A DNA stretch of 64,000 nt from Auanema rhodensis (GCA_964057225.1 OZ059900.1:14337638-14401637), one strand, 5' to 3'; positions 11,002 through 20,856 are shown, counted from the first letter of the stretch. Notes: a model not told the origin generated them from the sequence alone. Program-made: numbers and translations.

Positions 11002-11109
11002 CTGCCGCCGCAGCTAAGCCATTGGCCTTTTGCGACGTTGTCCGTCGCATAATGACCCATGATGCTTATATAGTAAGATTTTTAAGGATAGTACGGAATT
11101 AGTTCAATG
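11002..11109 (-). other. 3' non-coding region between env-like end and 3' LTR
   Basis: This 108 bp lies between the stop codon and the 3' LTR. A classical polypurine tract is not obvious: next to the LTR the element strand reads GCTGCGGCGGCAG, and the best purine run, AAAAGG (11026-11031), is about 25 nt away. A perfect 7-bp inverted repeat with a 5-nt loop (TGCGACG/CGTCGCA) lies at 11031-11049. Confidence 0.7.
11031..11049. repeat. 7-bp inverted repeat near the 3' LTR
   Basis: TGCGACG, loop TTGTC, CGTCGCA. The GCGAC core echoes the LTR tips (GCGACA). It could fold in the RNA 3' end; a role in plus-strand priming or integration is speculation. Confidence 0.6.
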
Positions 11110-14100
11110 TTAAAATCTTCTATCAAAACAAAGATTTCTAAGAATAAAGAAAAACTTGGTTGTTGTATCTATTATGATTTTAATAGTACGGAAAGCTTTG
11201 ATCAAGAAAAAATAAATGGCTGGAGTACAACCTAGGTATCCCAAAAAACATATGATGATCAGAAAAACAACGCAGATTGAAAACATCATCCAGTGTTCTT
11301 TAAAAAGTTTCAAAAAAGGAATTATGTCAGGTATTATAACTGAATTCTGATTTGAATGAATTTCATTTGGTTCGTTAGTAGATGAATTGAAATATAATTG
11401 TCCCGTTACAATTATATCAATTTTTTCATGATTACATTTAGTATGACAAACTTCATTTATAATTGAATTATCTCTTTTAATATTGATATTTGTAATTTCA
11501 TTGAAGGGTGAACATTTAATCATGAATACATCTTTTGAACACTCGATCGGTATCCATGTTTCTTTAGATGACATACAAGAAAACAATGCAGATGCACCCT
11601 GCCCACAGGAATAACATCCGGAGAGACTGATCAATAAGGGACGACAAGGTATATCATAGGAAAATGTATTACTGTCATATAAAAGTTCAGAATCAATTGA
11701 AACTGTAGTTTCATCAGACTGAGTTCGAAAAGTTAAGGATGTATCGGGTTTATAGATTGTTTCCGTATTTGCCATATACGGAGGTAAAATATGAGAAAAA
11801 TGTGTGAAATTATGTTGTGGACATATACAGCCAGCAACATCATTATTGATTTTGTTACAAGTACAATCGATAACCGTTGTACATCTTGAAAAATTGTCGG
11901 AAGTGTCTGCCTTCGAAATACATTGTACCATAAATGGAAAATGTGGTTCAACAGCAAAGATTTGATTGTTTGAAGCAACAAAATAATAATTATGAAGTGG
12001 AGTAGGAGGTTTGTCTTGTGTATTGATCGTCATATTGAAAAAAGAGTAATTCATCTTCAAATATGGTGGAATTGTGATATTATAAATATTTTTATCTTTA
12101 ACAATATGTGTTGTAATTTCAAAAGTTGAAGATGTTGTCCAATCTTCACATTTAAATACTTCAAATATGTCGTCCGAAGTAGGTACATGTTCTAATTTGT
12201 AGAAAAGACAAGGGTTTTCCCAAAATGTCAAACAACGCCATATATGTGCTGAGGACCGGACACATTTGGATTGTGTTGGATAATTATATGGTTCGAATTC
12301 AGAAATACGAGAGCGATGATTCATAGTTTCACAAGTTTGATCACAAGATCCCATATGAGCACATCGAAAATCAACAGTTAGTTTAGGCAAAGTAGCCTTT
12401 GTAAAAAATTTTGTGGTTTTCTTACATTCATAACTTGTATATAATTTTCGAATTTGAATATAACCAATAGAATGATTTTTAAATTTTATATCCAGGCATA
12501 AATCTTTAACTCCAGGAGAAAAAACTATTTGATCACTATATTGGTGATAACATTGAGTACGATTCAGACAATGTGTAGAAACCGAATGAATAACGTGATG
12601 ATCGGTACAAGCAGTAGCATTATTAATCAGAAATATCGTTAGTATACTGATAATTGATAATCGAGAACCTCTTTTCCAAAATGGAGGATATAATTTAGGT
12701 TCTATATGTGGAATATTCTCAGATGAAGTTGGAGGAGGTTCAATAACTCCCAATTCAATATCATTCTGTTCCGGAGTATGAGGTCTAAGTGTGAAAAAAG
12801 AAGATATGTAACGAATAGTATTAGACCAGGAATTATATCGATATTGATGGAATCCTATGCGTATACAACAACAAAGGATGCCAAATAAACAACAAAGTGG
12901 CAAGAACAATGACCACATGGCAAGATGAGGAGCACAATGTGGGTTTCCAAGCAAATGTATGGATAAAAACTTTGCCTCATCACATACTACAGAATTTGCA
13001 GATGCTACGGGTAAAAATATCGATATTATTGTAAAAATTAAAATTGCAGACGTCATTGCTGATTTGAAATTCTTTCGCGAAGCGTAGGTGATGTGATCCC
13101 GTAAAGGTAAGGTGCGAACACGGTTTGCGTTTGTTTCAGTAGATGGTTTTACGTCGTTTTGGTCAATGGTAGGCAAAATTATGGTTTGTTTTGCTTTACT
13201 TATATTTTTCTTTTGTAATTTTTTACGATTATCGTCAGGCGTATGACCTGGACCCCATAATTGTAATTCAGCTTCTTCCTCAAGGATCGGATTATGTATC
13301 GAAGAAATTTTGGACGTAGGTATGTAAATTTTTTGAGGATTATTAATATCTATTGGTTCAGGACATGTAACCGCATTGTTCGTTTCATGGATTGAAGGTA
13401 CAGGTGAGTTTGATCTTATAATATATTCCTGTATTGGTTGAGCATCAAGGTTCATCATATCCGAAGCAGATCCTACCTTCAAAGACAATGAAGTGTCTTC
13501 GGAAGGAGTAGATTGAGGAATTGATGTCATATCAGGTAGAACACTTCGTAATTCAAGTGGATATAGATGATTTAAGGAACGAGATATGATGTTCCCAGCT
13601 GGAGTGAGAACTTTAGCTGTACGAATGAATCCATCAGAACTACTTATAAGTTCTGTGATTCGACCAAGTTTCCATTGACCACGAGGTAAGTTATCGTTAT
13701 GTATAACTACAATTTCACCAATATTAGGTTTATTGGCATTTGCTGAAGGTTGTTTTCGGGAATGTTTGTATATATCACGAATATATATCAAATATTCTGT
13801 TTGAAATTTATCCCAAAACATCGTAGCTGCATCAGAAGTAAGTTGTAAAGTTTCTAATGCTTGTTCAACGTTTTGTATTACAGGAATATCAATGGAATTA
13901 TTATAAACTCGAGAACCACAATCATCCGGTAGGGAAAGAACAAGACCAGGCGAAATGAAATCGACAGGACGAATAGGTACGTGATTTATATTATTTGGAT
14001 CTGGATGTGTTAAAGGCCTTGTGTTAATGACTGCTTCAATTTTGACAATTAAAGTTAATAATTCATCAAATGTTAATTTATTTCTTTGTATTGCCTTTTT

Positions 14101-17100
14101 CATTGCATTTTTAGTAATTCCCACCATTCTTTCCCAAGAACCTCCTTTCCATGGAGACTTAGGTGTGTTAAAGAGCCAATTTATGTTATTTTTGGCTAGA
14201 TGGACTACAATATCAGCTGGGGTGAAATTAAATTCAGCTGATTTTTGTATTGTCTCAATTAATTGAGCTCCGAGAATAAAATTACCCCCACAATCACTTC
14301 GCATTGTGGTTGGTAAACCTCGTCGGGATATGAAACGAGTGAAAGCGTTCATAAATGAAGTCGCTGTTTGATCATAGACCATTTCAAGATGAATGGCACG
14401 TATGGTTAAGCAAGTAAAAAGACATACATAGACCTTATGTCCACTTTTAAGCATAATAGGTCCAAATAAGTCGCAACCAGTGTTAAGAAATGGTTTAGTT
14501 AATATCACTCTATCTTTAGGCAATGAAGGCATATCAGGAGTGCCATATGGTAAAGATTGATATTTATTGCATAAATGACATTTCTTCAAAGTTTGTTTTA
14601 TAATTGCTGCAGCGCGAGCAATAAAATAAGTTTGACGAAGATGTGTGATCAAAAATTCTTTTCCTTGATGAAAAGATGCGCGATGAGCGTCCATAATTAT
14701 GTGTTGAGTGAATAATGAGTTGCGAGGAAGATAAATTGGGTTTTTTGTATCATAGGATAGTAAAGAATTTTGTAATCGGCTTCTTACTCGAATTATCTCG
14801 TTATCATCATGATAGAAATGATAACCAGGATATTGTCGTCGTAAATCATTAATAATGAGATGATCTTGAGCTTGTCGAATTAAAATAGTACGTATTATCT
14901 TCAAATCAGTTGTTAAAACGGGATATGATGTTGATATTTGTGAAATATTTCGTAATTTATGTCCATTTTGATTTTTAAATGTTTTTAAATGCCAAATTTT
15001 TATAATTTTAGCCAAACGGGCTAACAAACGTAAAGTTGCAAAATGACCGTTATGATAAGCTAGGTTATGTTCCAAGGGTACAGATATAGCTTGAGCTATA
15101 AGTAATGATACAGGTGAAACATGCATCACTTGCAAGGAACCATATGGTGTTAAAGCTTGAACGGTTCTGTTAAGAATCCACTGTGGTCCAAGAAGCCACA
15201 TAGACTCCTGAAGTTGATATTTATTGGCTCCTCGTGAACCAATGTCAGCCGGATTATAATCCGTAGTAACGTGGTAAAATTGAACATTAATCGAATGTTC
15301 TTCTAATACACGGGTCATATGTTGTACATTTTGAACTTGTTTTGCTATGAAGTCAGGTAATTGCTTATTTGTTAAAATCCATGATAACGCAATGCTGCTA
15401 TCACTTACAATATTTAGTTTTTTACATGGTAATTCCATTAATATTGTGTGAGAAAGTCTCATAGCTAATCGAATAGCTAAGAGTTCCATGCGTGGAATTG
15501 TAATTGGTGTTTTAGGAGATAAGCGGCTTTTACCTGCTAGAATAGAACTCATTTTGTTGTTTGTCTGTATGTAAGCACACACAGCTAACGCTGTTGAACT
15601 AGCGTCAGCAAAGACCCATAATGTACCTTCTTCAATAGATGGTGATAGTACACGAGGTACAGTAACCTTAGCATAATTAATCTCGTTAATTATTGATGTC
15701 CAAGAGGCTGATAATTCAGAAGGTATAGTATCATCCCATTCTGTTTTAAGTGCAAAAATATCTCTAAGAATAACCTTCAAGGGTAAAATTAATGGATTTG
15801 TTATACCCAAAGGATCATAAACTGAATGTAATTGTTGTAATGCGTTTCGTTTGGTTACTGTAGAGAGTTCCGGTATATTGAATCGAATTGAAAGGGAATC
15901 ACTTAAAGCATTATAAGGTACTCCAAGAATTTTTAGTGGACAATCAGAGAGAATATCATCTTTATGAAGGTGCTGAAGAGCTTCTGACTTATTCGATGCG
16001 AATTCACGAACATGCATCGAAATATTTTGAAATAATTGTTGTGTAAGTGAACATTTCTGTTGAGCTTCATCTATACTATCAGCAAATAATAGAATATTAT
16101 CTACATATAATGTATTTAATATTTCATCTGATAAGTCAGTATTCAAAGAGCTTAAATACCAATTTACACTCATGTTTAGAATGCTAGGTGAGGCAGTCAA
16201 TCCAAATGGTATGCGTTTGAATCGAAAAACCTTAGTATTACTTGAGTTACAACTTCCTTGAGGATCCTTTACCCAAAAGAAACGGCAAAGATCCCGATGT
16301 TGCTTCTGTAAGCCTACTTGTAAAAAGGCTGATTGAATATCACAAGTAATAATGATTGGTTTTATTCTTGAAGCAATGAGAATGTTGAAAATATTGTTCA
16401 CAAAACTTTTTCCAGTATATAGTATGTCGTTAAGGGATAATTTACCCTTAGTTTTAGCTGAAGCATCGAAAACAACTCGTAAAGGTTTATTCGGCTTGTT
16501 TGTATTCCATACCCCATGATGTGGAATATAATGACATATAATATCAGAATTATGATTATTGTTGGAAGTTTCGAAAGGAACTTCTTCAATGATACCGTTA
16601 TCGATATAATCATCAATAATTTTCCTGTACATTTCCAATTTCGAAGGATTTGCTTGTAAAGTTTTGAACAATGCCAAAAATCGATAAAAGGCTAAACCTT
16701 TATTATCTGGTAATTGATGATAATTTGATTTCAATGGTAAAGGAGCTTCAATACGATGATTGGTTAGTGTCAACTGTTTTGAATAATCTTCGTAATAATC
16801 AATAGTTGTGTCAATTCCAGCTTCAGAAGTATTAATTCCTAAGCTATCAATTTCAAATATGTATCGAAGCATATCATTATGTTGTAATGGTTTATCATTA
16901 ATTGTTATTAACGTAACAGAATGATTTTGATATGGTATTTCCCCATACAAGGTATAACCGAAACTGGTATTCTGCATTCGTAATGTAGAGGGTAACTCAA
17001 GTTCAGAATTCATATGAACGAATAACTTATAGCGATCTAATCCAATTAGAATATCTGGTTCAAATGCCTGACCATCAATCATTGGATTAGCTAAAGTTAT

Positions 17101-19023
17101 ATTGTTTCTTTTAATGAATGAACGATCATTATTGTCTAAAAGTGGAGCTCTTAATGATGTAGCTATGAATGGTTTCGTAAGCATGTTGGTTATGATGATA
17201 CTGCCATTAGAAGTATAAAAAATAGTTTTCACTTCTTTACATTCATGTGTTTCGCTGAGGCCACCTATTCCAAAGAATGTGCGATGTTGAACTTTGTTAA
17301 TAGGCAATTGAAGATCCTTAGCTATATCACTACGTATGAAAGACCGCATAGAGCCACTGTCAATCACTACCTTTACTGTGATATATTTATTTTGTGTGTA
17401 ACTGAATATATGTGTCATAGCTGTTTTCAATACAATTTGACTCATCTCGATATCATGGGTATCCTCGGTATGTGTAAGCAATTGTAATTGTGTATTCTTA
17501 GGTTCAGTAACTATTAATGTTACTGGTAGATGATTGAAAAATGCTGGTTGTACTGTAGGTACTGTTTGTGATACAGTTGGTGTAGAAATGATGTCATTTT
17601 TATTTTGTGAGACTGTAAGGTCTGGAGTTTGTTTTCCTGCACTTTCTGTTATGATCATGCTTGTGGACGATATAGGTTTTACAGGACTCTTTGTTTCACG
17701 ATCTAAATTTAGACATAAGCAACTGTTATGCTCATTTTTGCATTTCGGGCATTTCGGTCGAGAACAATCACGACTGCGATGTGAAGTAGAGAAACAAAGC
17801 CAGCATACTTCTTTGTTCTTTAAGATTTCACGTTTTTTCTGTGGTGTGTCATAAGTACGGCAATAATAAGATGGATGTCCTTCTTTACCACAAAAAACAC
17901 AAGTCCAAATTTTTTTAGTGGATTTGTCGAAAGTTTTATCAACATGTTTTCCACGATTTGGTGAATTATGTGAGTCATGTTCTGAATTTCGTTTTCTAGT
18001 GTCCATTAAACTGAATTCATAAATTCGTGAAGAGAGATGTTGATAAATGTCATCCATTGATTGATCTAGAGGATCTGGTTGACGATATAGTTCACTCATT
18101 ATATAATGAGGAAATTTTTCAGCGCAAATAGCAAAGAAAAATTCAGGACCAATATGACTTCCAGCGGCTGTAATTTGACGATCATAGCTTTGGATCAAAT
18201 CAAATAATTGCTTACAGCTTTTTGCATCAGAAGCAGGAGATAAATTTTTCATTTTCCTCAATAATTGAAGTTTATCTGTAGCATATCTCATATATGCATT
18301 TTCAAGTGCTTTTCTCAGTAAGAGATAGTTGTTTTCATTAGGTTCAATACCCCTTATAACGACCAAAGCTTTATCGGATAAGCCTTCGAGTAAAATGTTC
18401 ACTTTATCAAGTATGGAATATTGTGGATTTTGATGTATCATGTTATTAAATCTTGACCAATACAGTTTGAAATTTTCGGGTGTACCATCGAAAGTCGGTA
18501 TTTGTGTTACCGGACGTTGAATATGATTGCTTGTTTGTAACAATTGTAATAAATTTGAATAAATTTGTGTTGTTTCGGTACCAGTGCTTTCGATTACTTT
18601 TTCTTTCTTTTTCTCGGGAAGTAGTGATTCCACGAATGCAATTGCTGTTTTAATATGACTGATACGGTCAAGGAGTAATAATCTTTGTTCGTCAGCTATA
18701 TTGTAAGCTTGACGATTGTTTGGATTTTCTTCAAGTTCTTCGTATAATGCTTTCATTTCGTTTCGAAGATCCTTATCAGAATCTTTGAAAACGGTTTGGT
18801 ATTTTTCTATGTTTCTGTTCACTGTGTCGAGAGCAGTAGAGAGCTCGTTCAATACCAATTCATGATTGCGTAAAGTTGATTGCAGTAAAATAATTCTATC
18901 GTATGTTATTTCTGAATCAGATACCCCGGCGGGTTCGTTGTCGAGAAGATTTGCGTAACGTTTGAGCAAAACGGATAAGAAGTCGTATGAACGACGAATG
19001 TCGCCAACAAATGAGGAGGCCAT
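11110..19023 (-). CDS. BEL/Pao gag-pol-env polyprotein (2637 aa)
   Basis: One uninterrupted frame from ATG (19021-19023) to TAA. Seen in order: gag with a DUF1759-like region (about 172-315) and cysteine knuckles CX2CX4HX4C at 375-388 and 407-420 plus a third Cys/His cluster at 425-437; retropepsin-type DSG (Asp555); reverse transcriptase with Asp895 and YVDN at 973-976, where YXDD is usual; RNase H residues Asp1140, Glu1180, Asp1208, Asp1260; integrase zinc site His1447, His1452, Cys1482, Cys1485 and core Asp1518, Asp1577, Glu1631; a DUF5641-like module (about 1760-1840). From about 1990 it is membrane-protein-like: hydrophobic segments near 1990-2010 and 2030-2055, a signal-like segment ending near 2138, a Cys- and N-glycosylation-rich ectodomain, and an anchor at 2577-2600. 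The Cys spacing (2221/2227, GCYSC at 2469-2473) suggests a phlebovirus Gc-like class II glycoprotein. How gag is separated from pol and env (cleavage, splicing) cannot be seen. Confidence 0.95.
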   Translation of the reverse strand: MASSFVGDIRRSYDFLSVLLKRYANLLDNEPAGVSDSEITYDRIILLQSTLRNHELVLNELSTALDTVNRNIEKYQTVFKDSDKDLRNEMKALYEELEENPNNRQAYNIADEQRLLLLDRISHIKTAIAFVESLLPEKKKEKVIESTGTETTQIYSNLLQLLQTSNHIQRPVTQIPTFDGTPENFKLYWSRFNNMIHQNPQYSILDKVNILLEGLSDKALVVIRGIEPNENNYLLLRKALENAYMRYATDKLQLLRKMKNLSPASDAKSCKQLFDLIQSYDRQITAAGSHIGPEFFFAICAEKFPHYIMSELYRQPDPLDQSMDDIYQHLSSRIYEFSLMDTRKRNSEHDSHNSPNRGKHVDKTFDKSTKKIWTCVFCGKEGHPSYYCRTYDTPQKKREILKNKEVCWLCFSTSHRSRDCSRPKCPKCKNEHNSCLCLNLDRETKSPVKPISSTSMIITESAGKQTPDLTVSQNKNDIISTPTVSQTVPTVQPAFFNHLPVTLIVTEPKNTQLQLLTHTEDTHDIEMSQIVLKTAMTHIFSYTQNKYITVKVVIDSGSMRSFIRSDIAKDLQLPINKVQHRTFFGIGGLSETHECKEVKTIFYTSNGSIIITNMLTKPFIATSLRAPLLDNNDRSFIKRNNITLANPMIDGQAFEPDILIGLDRYKLFVHMNSELELPSTLRMQNTSFGYTLYGEIPYQNHSVTLITINDKPLQHNDMLRYIFEIDSLGINTSEAGIDTTIDYYEDYSKQLTLTNHRIEAPLPLKSNYHQLPDNKGLAFYRFLALFKTLQANPSKLEMYRKIIDDYIDNGIIEEVPFETSNNNHNSDIICHYIPHHGVWNTNKPNKPLRVVFDASAKTKGKLSLNDILYTGKSFVNNIFNILIASRIKPIIITCDIQSAFLQVGLQKQHRDLCRFFWVKDPQGSCNSSNTKVFRFKRIPFGLTASPSILNMSVNWYLSSLNTDLSDEILNTLYVDNILLFADSIDEAQQKCSLTQQLFQNISMHVREFASNKSEALQHLHKDDILSDCPLKILGVPYNALSDSLSIRFNIPELSTVTKRNALQQLHSVYDPLGITNPLILPLKVILRDIFALKTEWDDTIPSELSASWTSIINEINYAKVTVPRVLSPSIEEGTLWVFADASSTALAVCAYIQTNNKMSSILAGKSRLSPKTPITIPRMELLAIRLAMRLSHTILMELPCKKLNIVSDSSIALSWILTNKQLPDFIAKQVQNVQHMTRVLEEHSINVQFYHVTTDYNPADIGSRGANKYQLQESMWLLGPQWILNRTVQALTPYGSLQVMHVSPVSLLIAQAISVPLEHNLAYHNGHFATLRLLARLAKIIKIWHLKTFKNQNGHKLRNISQISTSYPVLTTDLKIIRTILIRQAQDHLIINDLRRQYPGYHFYHDDNEIIRVRSRLQNSLLSYDTKNPIYLPRNSLFTQHIIMDAHRASFHQGKEFLITHLRQTYFIARAAAIIKQTLKKCHLCNKYQSLPYGTPDMPSLPKDRVILTKPFLNTGCDLFGPIMLKSGHKVYVCLFTCLTIRAIHLEMVYDQTATSFMNAFTRFISRRGLPTTMRSDCGGNFILGAQLIETIQKSAEFNFTPADIVVHLAKNNINWLFNTPKSPWKGGSWERMVGITKNAMKKAIQRNKLTFDELLTLIVKIEAVINTRPLTHPDPNNINHVPIRPVDFISPGLVLSLPDDCGSRVYNNSIDIPVIQNVEQALETLQLTSDAATMFWDKFQTEYLIYIRDIYKHSRKQPSANANKPNIGEIVVIHNDNLPRGQWKLGRITELISSSDGFIRTAKVLTPAGNIISRSLNHLYPLELRSVLPDMTSIPQSTPSEDTSLSLKVGSASDMMNLDAQPIQEYIIRSNSPVPSIHETNNAVTCPEPIDINNPQKIYIPTSKISSIHNPILEEEAELQLWGPGHTPDDNRKKLQKKNISKAKQTIILPTIDQNDVKPSTETNANRVRTLPLRDHITYASRKNFKSAMTSAILIFTIISIFLPVASANSVVCDEAKFLSIHLLGNPHCAPHLAMWSLFLPLCCLFGILCCCIRIGFHQYRYNSWSNTIRYISSFFTLRPHTPEQNDIELGVIEPPPTSSENIPHIEPKLYPPFWKRGSRLSIISILTIFLINNATACTDHHVIHSVSTHCLNRTQCYHQYSDQIVFSPGVKDLCLDIKFKNHSIGYIQIRKLYTSYECKKTTKFFTKATLPKLTVDFRCAHMGSCDQTCETMNHRSRISEFEPYNYPTQSKCVRSSAHIWRCLTFWENPCLFYKLEHVPTSDDIFEVFKCEDWTTSSTFEITTHIVKDKNIYNITIPPYLKMNYSFFNMTINTQDKPPTPLHNYYFVASNNQIFAVEPHFPFMVQCISKADTSDNFSRCTTVIDCTCNKINNDVAGCICPQHNFTHFSHILPPYMANTETIYKPDTSLTFRTQSDETTVSIDSELLYDSNTFSYDIPCRPLLISLSGCYSCGQGASALFSCMSSKETWIPIECSKDVFMIKCSPFNEITNINIKRDNSIINEVCHTKCNHEKIDIIVTGQLYFNSSTNEPNEIHSNQNSVIIPDIIPFLKLFKEHWMMFSICVVFLIIICFLGYLGCTPAIYFFLIKAFRTIKIIIDTTTKFFFILRNLCFDRRF

Positions 19024-19306
19024 TTCTAACGCTGTGTGAGGCGTAATAGGTAAGCTTCTATAGCTGATAATGATGAATAAAATTCAGAAAATGAGAGAGA
19101 ACAAGAAATGAAAGTTGTACAAAGTACAACAAATGAGTATGAGATATACGACTTGTCGTATCTTGGAGCGTTATTATGCTCCGAAATTATATCGATTACT
19201 GCAGGCAAATTCACGCCTGAGCTGATGGACTTAAGAGTCGCCACCAAATTAAATGATAAAGTACCTGTTGAAGCAGTGACCTGAGTCGTGATGGTCGATG
19301 CACCAA
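19024..19306 (-). other. Retroelement 5' leader
   Basis: This 283 bp lies between the 5' LTR and the gag ATG. It contains the primer-binding site at its LTR end. The rest probably includes packaging and any splice-donor signals, none of which I can identify with confidence. Confidence 0.75.
19293..19305 (-). promoter_or_regulatory. Primer-binding site, tRNA-Gly-like
   Basis: One base inside the 5' LTR the element strand reads TGGTGCATCGACC. Its complement ends CGATGCACCA, matching the 3' end plus CCA of animal tRNA-Gly(GCC) at 12 of 13 positions. TGG at this spot is the hallmark of a tRNA-primed minus-strand start. The primer assignment rests on known tRNA-Gly ends. Confidence 0.75.
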
Positions 19307-19606
19307 TGTCGCTTCGGCGAAGGTATTCCGTGTGATAGTTTTCCGCTGAGATTCGAATAACAAATAATCAGTGGTAGAATGCTTTATTAAAGAGACAGTT
19401 AACAATATCAACACAATATAGATCGTCTATACTCCGTTGAAGTAAGTTGAGGTATATCGTATTTTCCGATCCCAAAGATGAAGATATGGGAAGGCGGGCC
19501 GAAAAGTACAATCTGAAATAGACAAAGTAAAGGAAAACGATAAAAACAAAACTGAAATGGAACAAAACATAGAAAAAAGAATAAAAAATAATCGCTAACC
19601 GCGACA
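19307..19606 (-). repeat. 5' LTR of BEL/Pao element
   Basis: Identical partner of the left LTR. In the element's sense it is upstream of the primer-binding site and the coding frame, so it should hold the Pol II promoter. The minus strand is T-rich in its first third. I could not place a convincing TATA box or start site. Confidence 0.95.
19383..19388 (-). promoter_or_regulatory. AATAAA in 5' LTR
   Basis: Copy of the signal at 10778-10783, carried by the 5' LTR. It must be bypassed or lie outside the transcript if full-length genomic RNA is made. Confidence 0.5.
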
Positions 19607-19611
19607 TGTCT
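19607..19611. repeat. Target-site duplication, right copy
   Basis: TGTCT directly follows the LTR terminal CA. The monomer then resumes with CTAAGATATC, as in intact monomers. Confidence 0.93.
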
Positions 19612-19907
19612 CTAAGATATCTTGATTTATGGCCTACTTTACTCAAAGAGCTAATTGAAGTTTGGTGTTAGAATGAACAATTGATTAACGCTGACGTTTC
19701 AATTTTTTTCATCGTAGTTGAGATAGAACATTTAAATTAAATGGAAATGTTTAACAATTTAGAAAAAAAACACAAGCTCAAATCACTTTTGAAAAAGCAG
19801 AAAGTTTAAAATAACCTTTTTTCTAATAATTATCTTTTTAATTCGACTTTTGGAAGAAAACAAAAATAGCATAACATTCAATAACGATGAATCAGAACAA
19901 AAACATT

Positions 19908-19979
19908 CTCCCCGGCCGGGAATTGAACCCGGGTCTCGCATGTGACAGACGCGGATACTCACCACTATACTACCGAGGA
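19908..19979 (-). tRNA. tRNA-Asp(GUC) copy 26, consensus
   Basis: First copy right of the element; T5 stop 19899-19903. Confidence 0.93.
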
Positions 19980-20345
19980 TTGAATTTGCACTTAGAAACT
20001 TTCATTAAGAGTGTGAGTTTGAAATATAGTAGAAAAATGAAACACTGTCTCTAACATATCTTGATTTATGGCCTACTTTACTCAAAGAGCTAATTGAAGT
20101 TTGGTGTTAAAATGAACAATTGATTAAAGCTGACGTTCCGTTTTTTTTCATCGTAATTGAGATAGAACATTTAAATTAAATAGAAAAGTTTGAAAATTTA
20201 GAAAAAAACACAAGCTCAAATCACTTTTGAAAAAACAGAAAGTTTAAAACAACCTTTTTTCTAATAATTATCGTTTTTATCCGACTTTTTGAAGAAAACA
20301 AAAATAGCATAACATTCAATAACGATGAATCAGAACAAAAACATT

Positions 20346-20417
20346 CTCCCCGGCCGGGAATTGAACCCGGGTCTCGCATGTGACAGACGCGGATACTCAC
20401 CACTATACTACCGAGGA
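20346..20417 (-). tRNA. tRNA-Asp(GUC) copy 27, consensus
   Basis: Consensus body; T5 stop 20337-20341. Confidence 0.93.
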
Positions 20418-20784
20418 TTGAATTTGCACTTAGAAACTTTCATTGAGAGTGTGAGTTTGAATTAAAGTAGAAAAATGAAACACTGTCTCTAAGATATCTT
20501 GATTTATGGCCTACTTTACTCAAAGAGCTAATTGAAGTTTGGTGTTAGAATGAACAATTGATTAACGCTGACGTTTCAATTTTTTTCATCGTAGTTGAGA
20601 TAGAACATTTAAATTAAATGGAAATGTTTAACAATTTAGAAAAAAAACACAAGCTCAAATCACTTTTGAAAAAGCAGAAAGTTTAAAATAACCTTTTTTC
20701 TAATAATTATCTTTTTAATTCGACTTTTGGAAGAAAACAAAAATAGCATAACATTCAATAACGATGAATCAGAACAAAAACATT

Positions 20785-20856
20785 CTCCCCGGCCGGGAAT
20801 TCAACCCGGGTCTCGCATGTGACAGACGCGGATACTCACCACTATACTACCGATTA
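20785..20856 (-). tRNA. tRNA-Asp copy 28, C56G+C2A+C3A, probable pseudogene
   Basis: Invariant C56 of box B is G, and acceptor pairs 2-71 and 3-70 are A-G. Both promoter and folding are hit. Confidence 0.72.

Larger units (their letters stand above)
10702..19606 (-). mobile_element. Complete BEL/Pao LTR retrotransposon with envelope-like region
   Basis: An 8905-bp element read on the minus strand: 5' LTR (19307-19606), primer-binding site, 283-bp leader, one gag-pol-env frame, a short 3' region and 3' LTR (10702-11001). The LTRs are both 300 bp and look identical, begin and end with the inverted pair TGTCGC/GCGACA, and are flanked by TGTCT on both sides. Domain order PR-RT-RNaseH-IN, a DUF1759-type gag and a DUF5641-type C-terminal integrase module place it in BEL/Pao rather than Ty3 or Ty1. 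No frameshift or stop is visible. It may be a competent copy, apart from the unusual RT motif noted under the CDS. Young age is inferred from LTR identity. Confidence 0.95.

Noticed and set aside
10763..11060. Two minus-strand frames of 85 and 95 codons across the 3' LTR, and a similar one at 19368-19646
   Set aside because: They lie in the LTR and run into unrelated flanks; low-complexity hydrophobic reading of a T-rich strand.
11733..17854. Short frames at 11733-11981, 14021-14266, 16398-16616, 17245-17487 and 17534-17854
   Set aside because: All are other-frame shadows of the 2637-codon polyprotein.
19026..19414. Small minus-strand frames in the retroelement leader
   Set aside because: They overlap the primer site and LTR boundary and show no domain or conserved feature.
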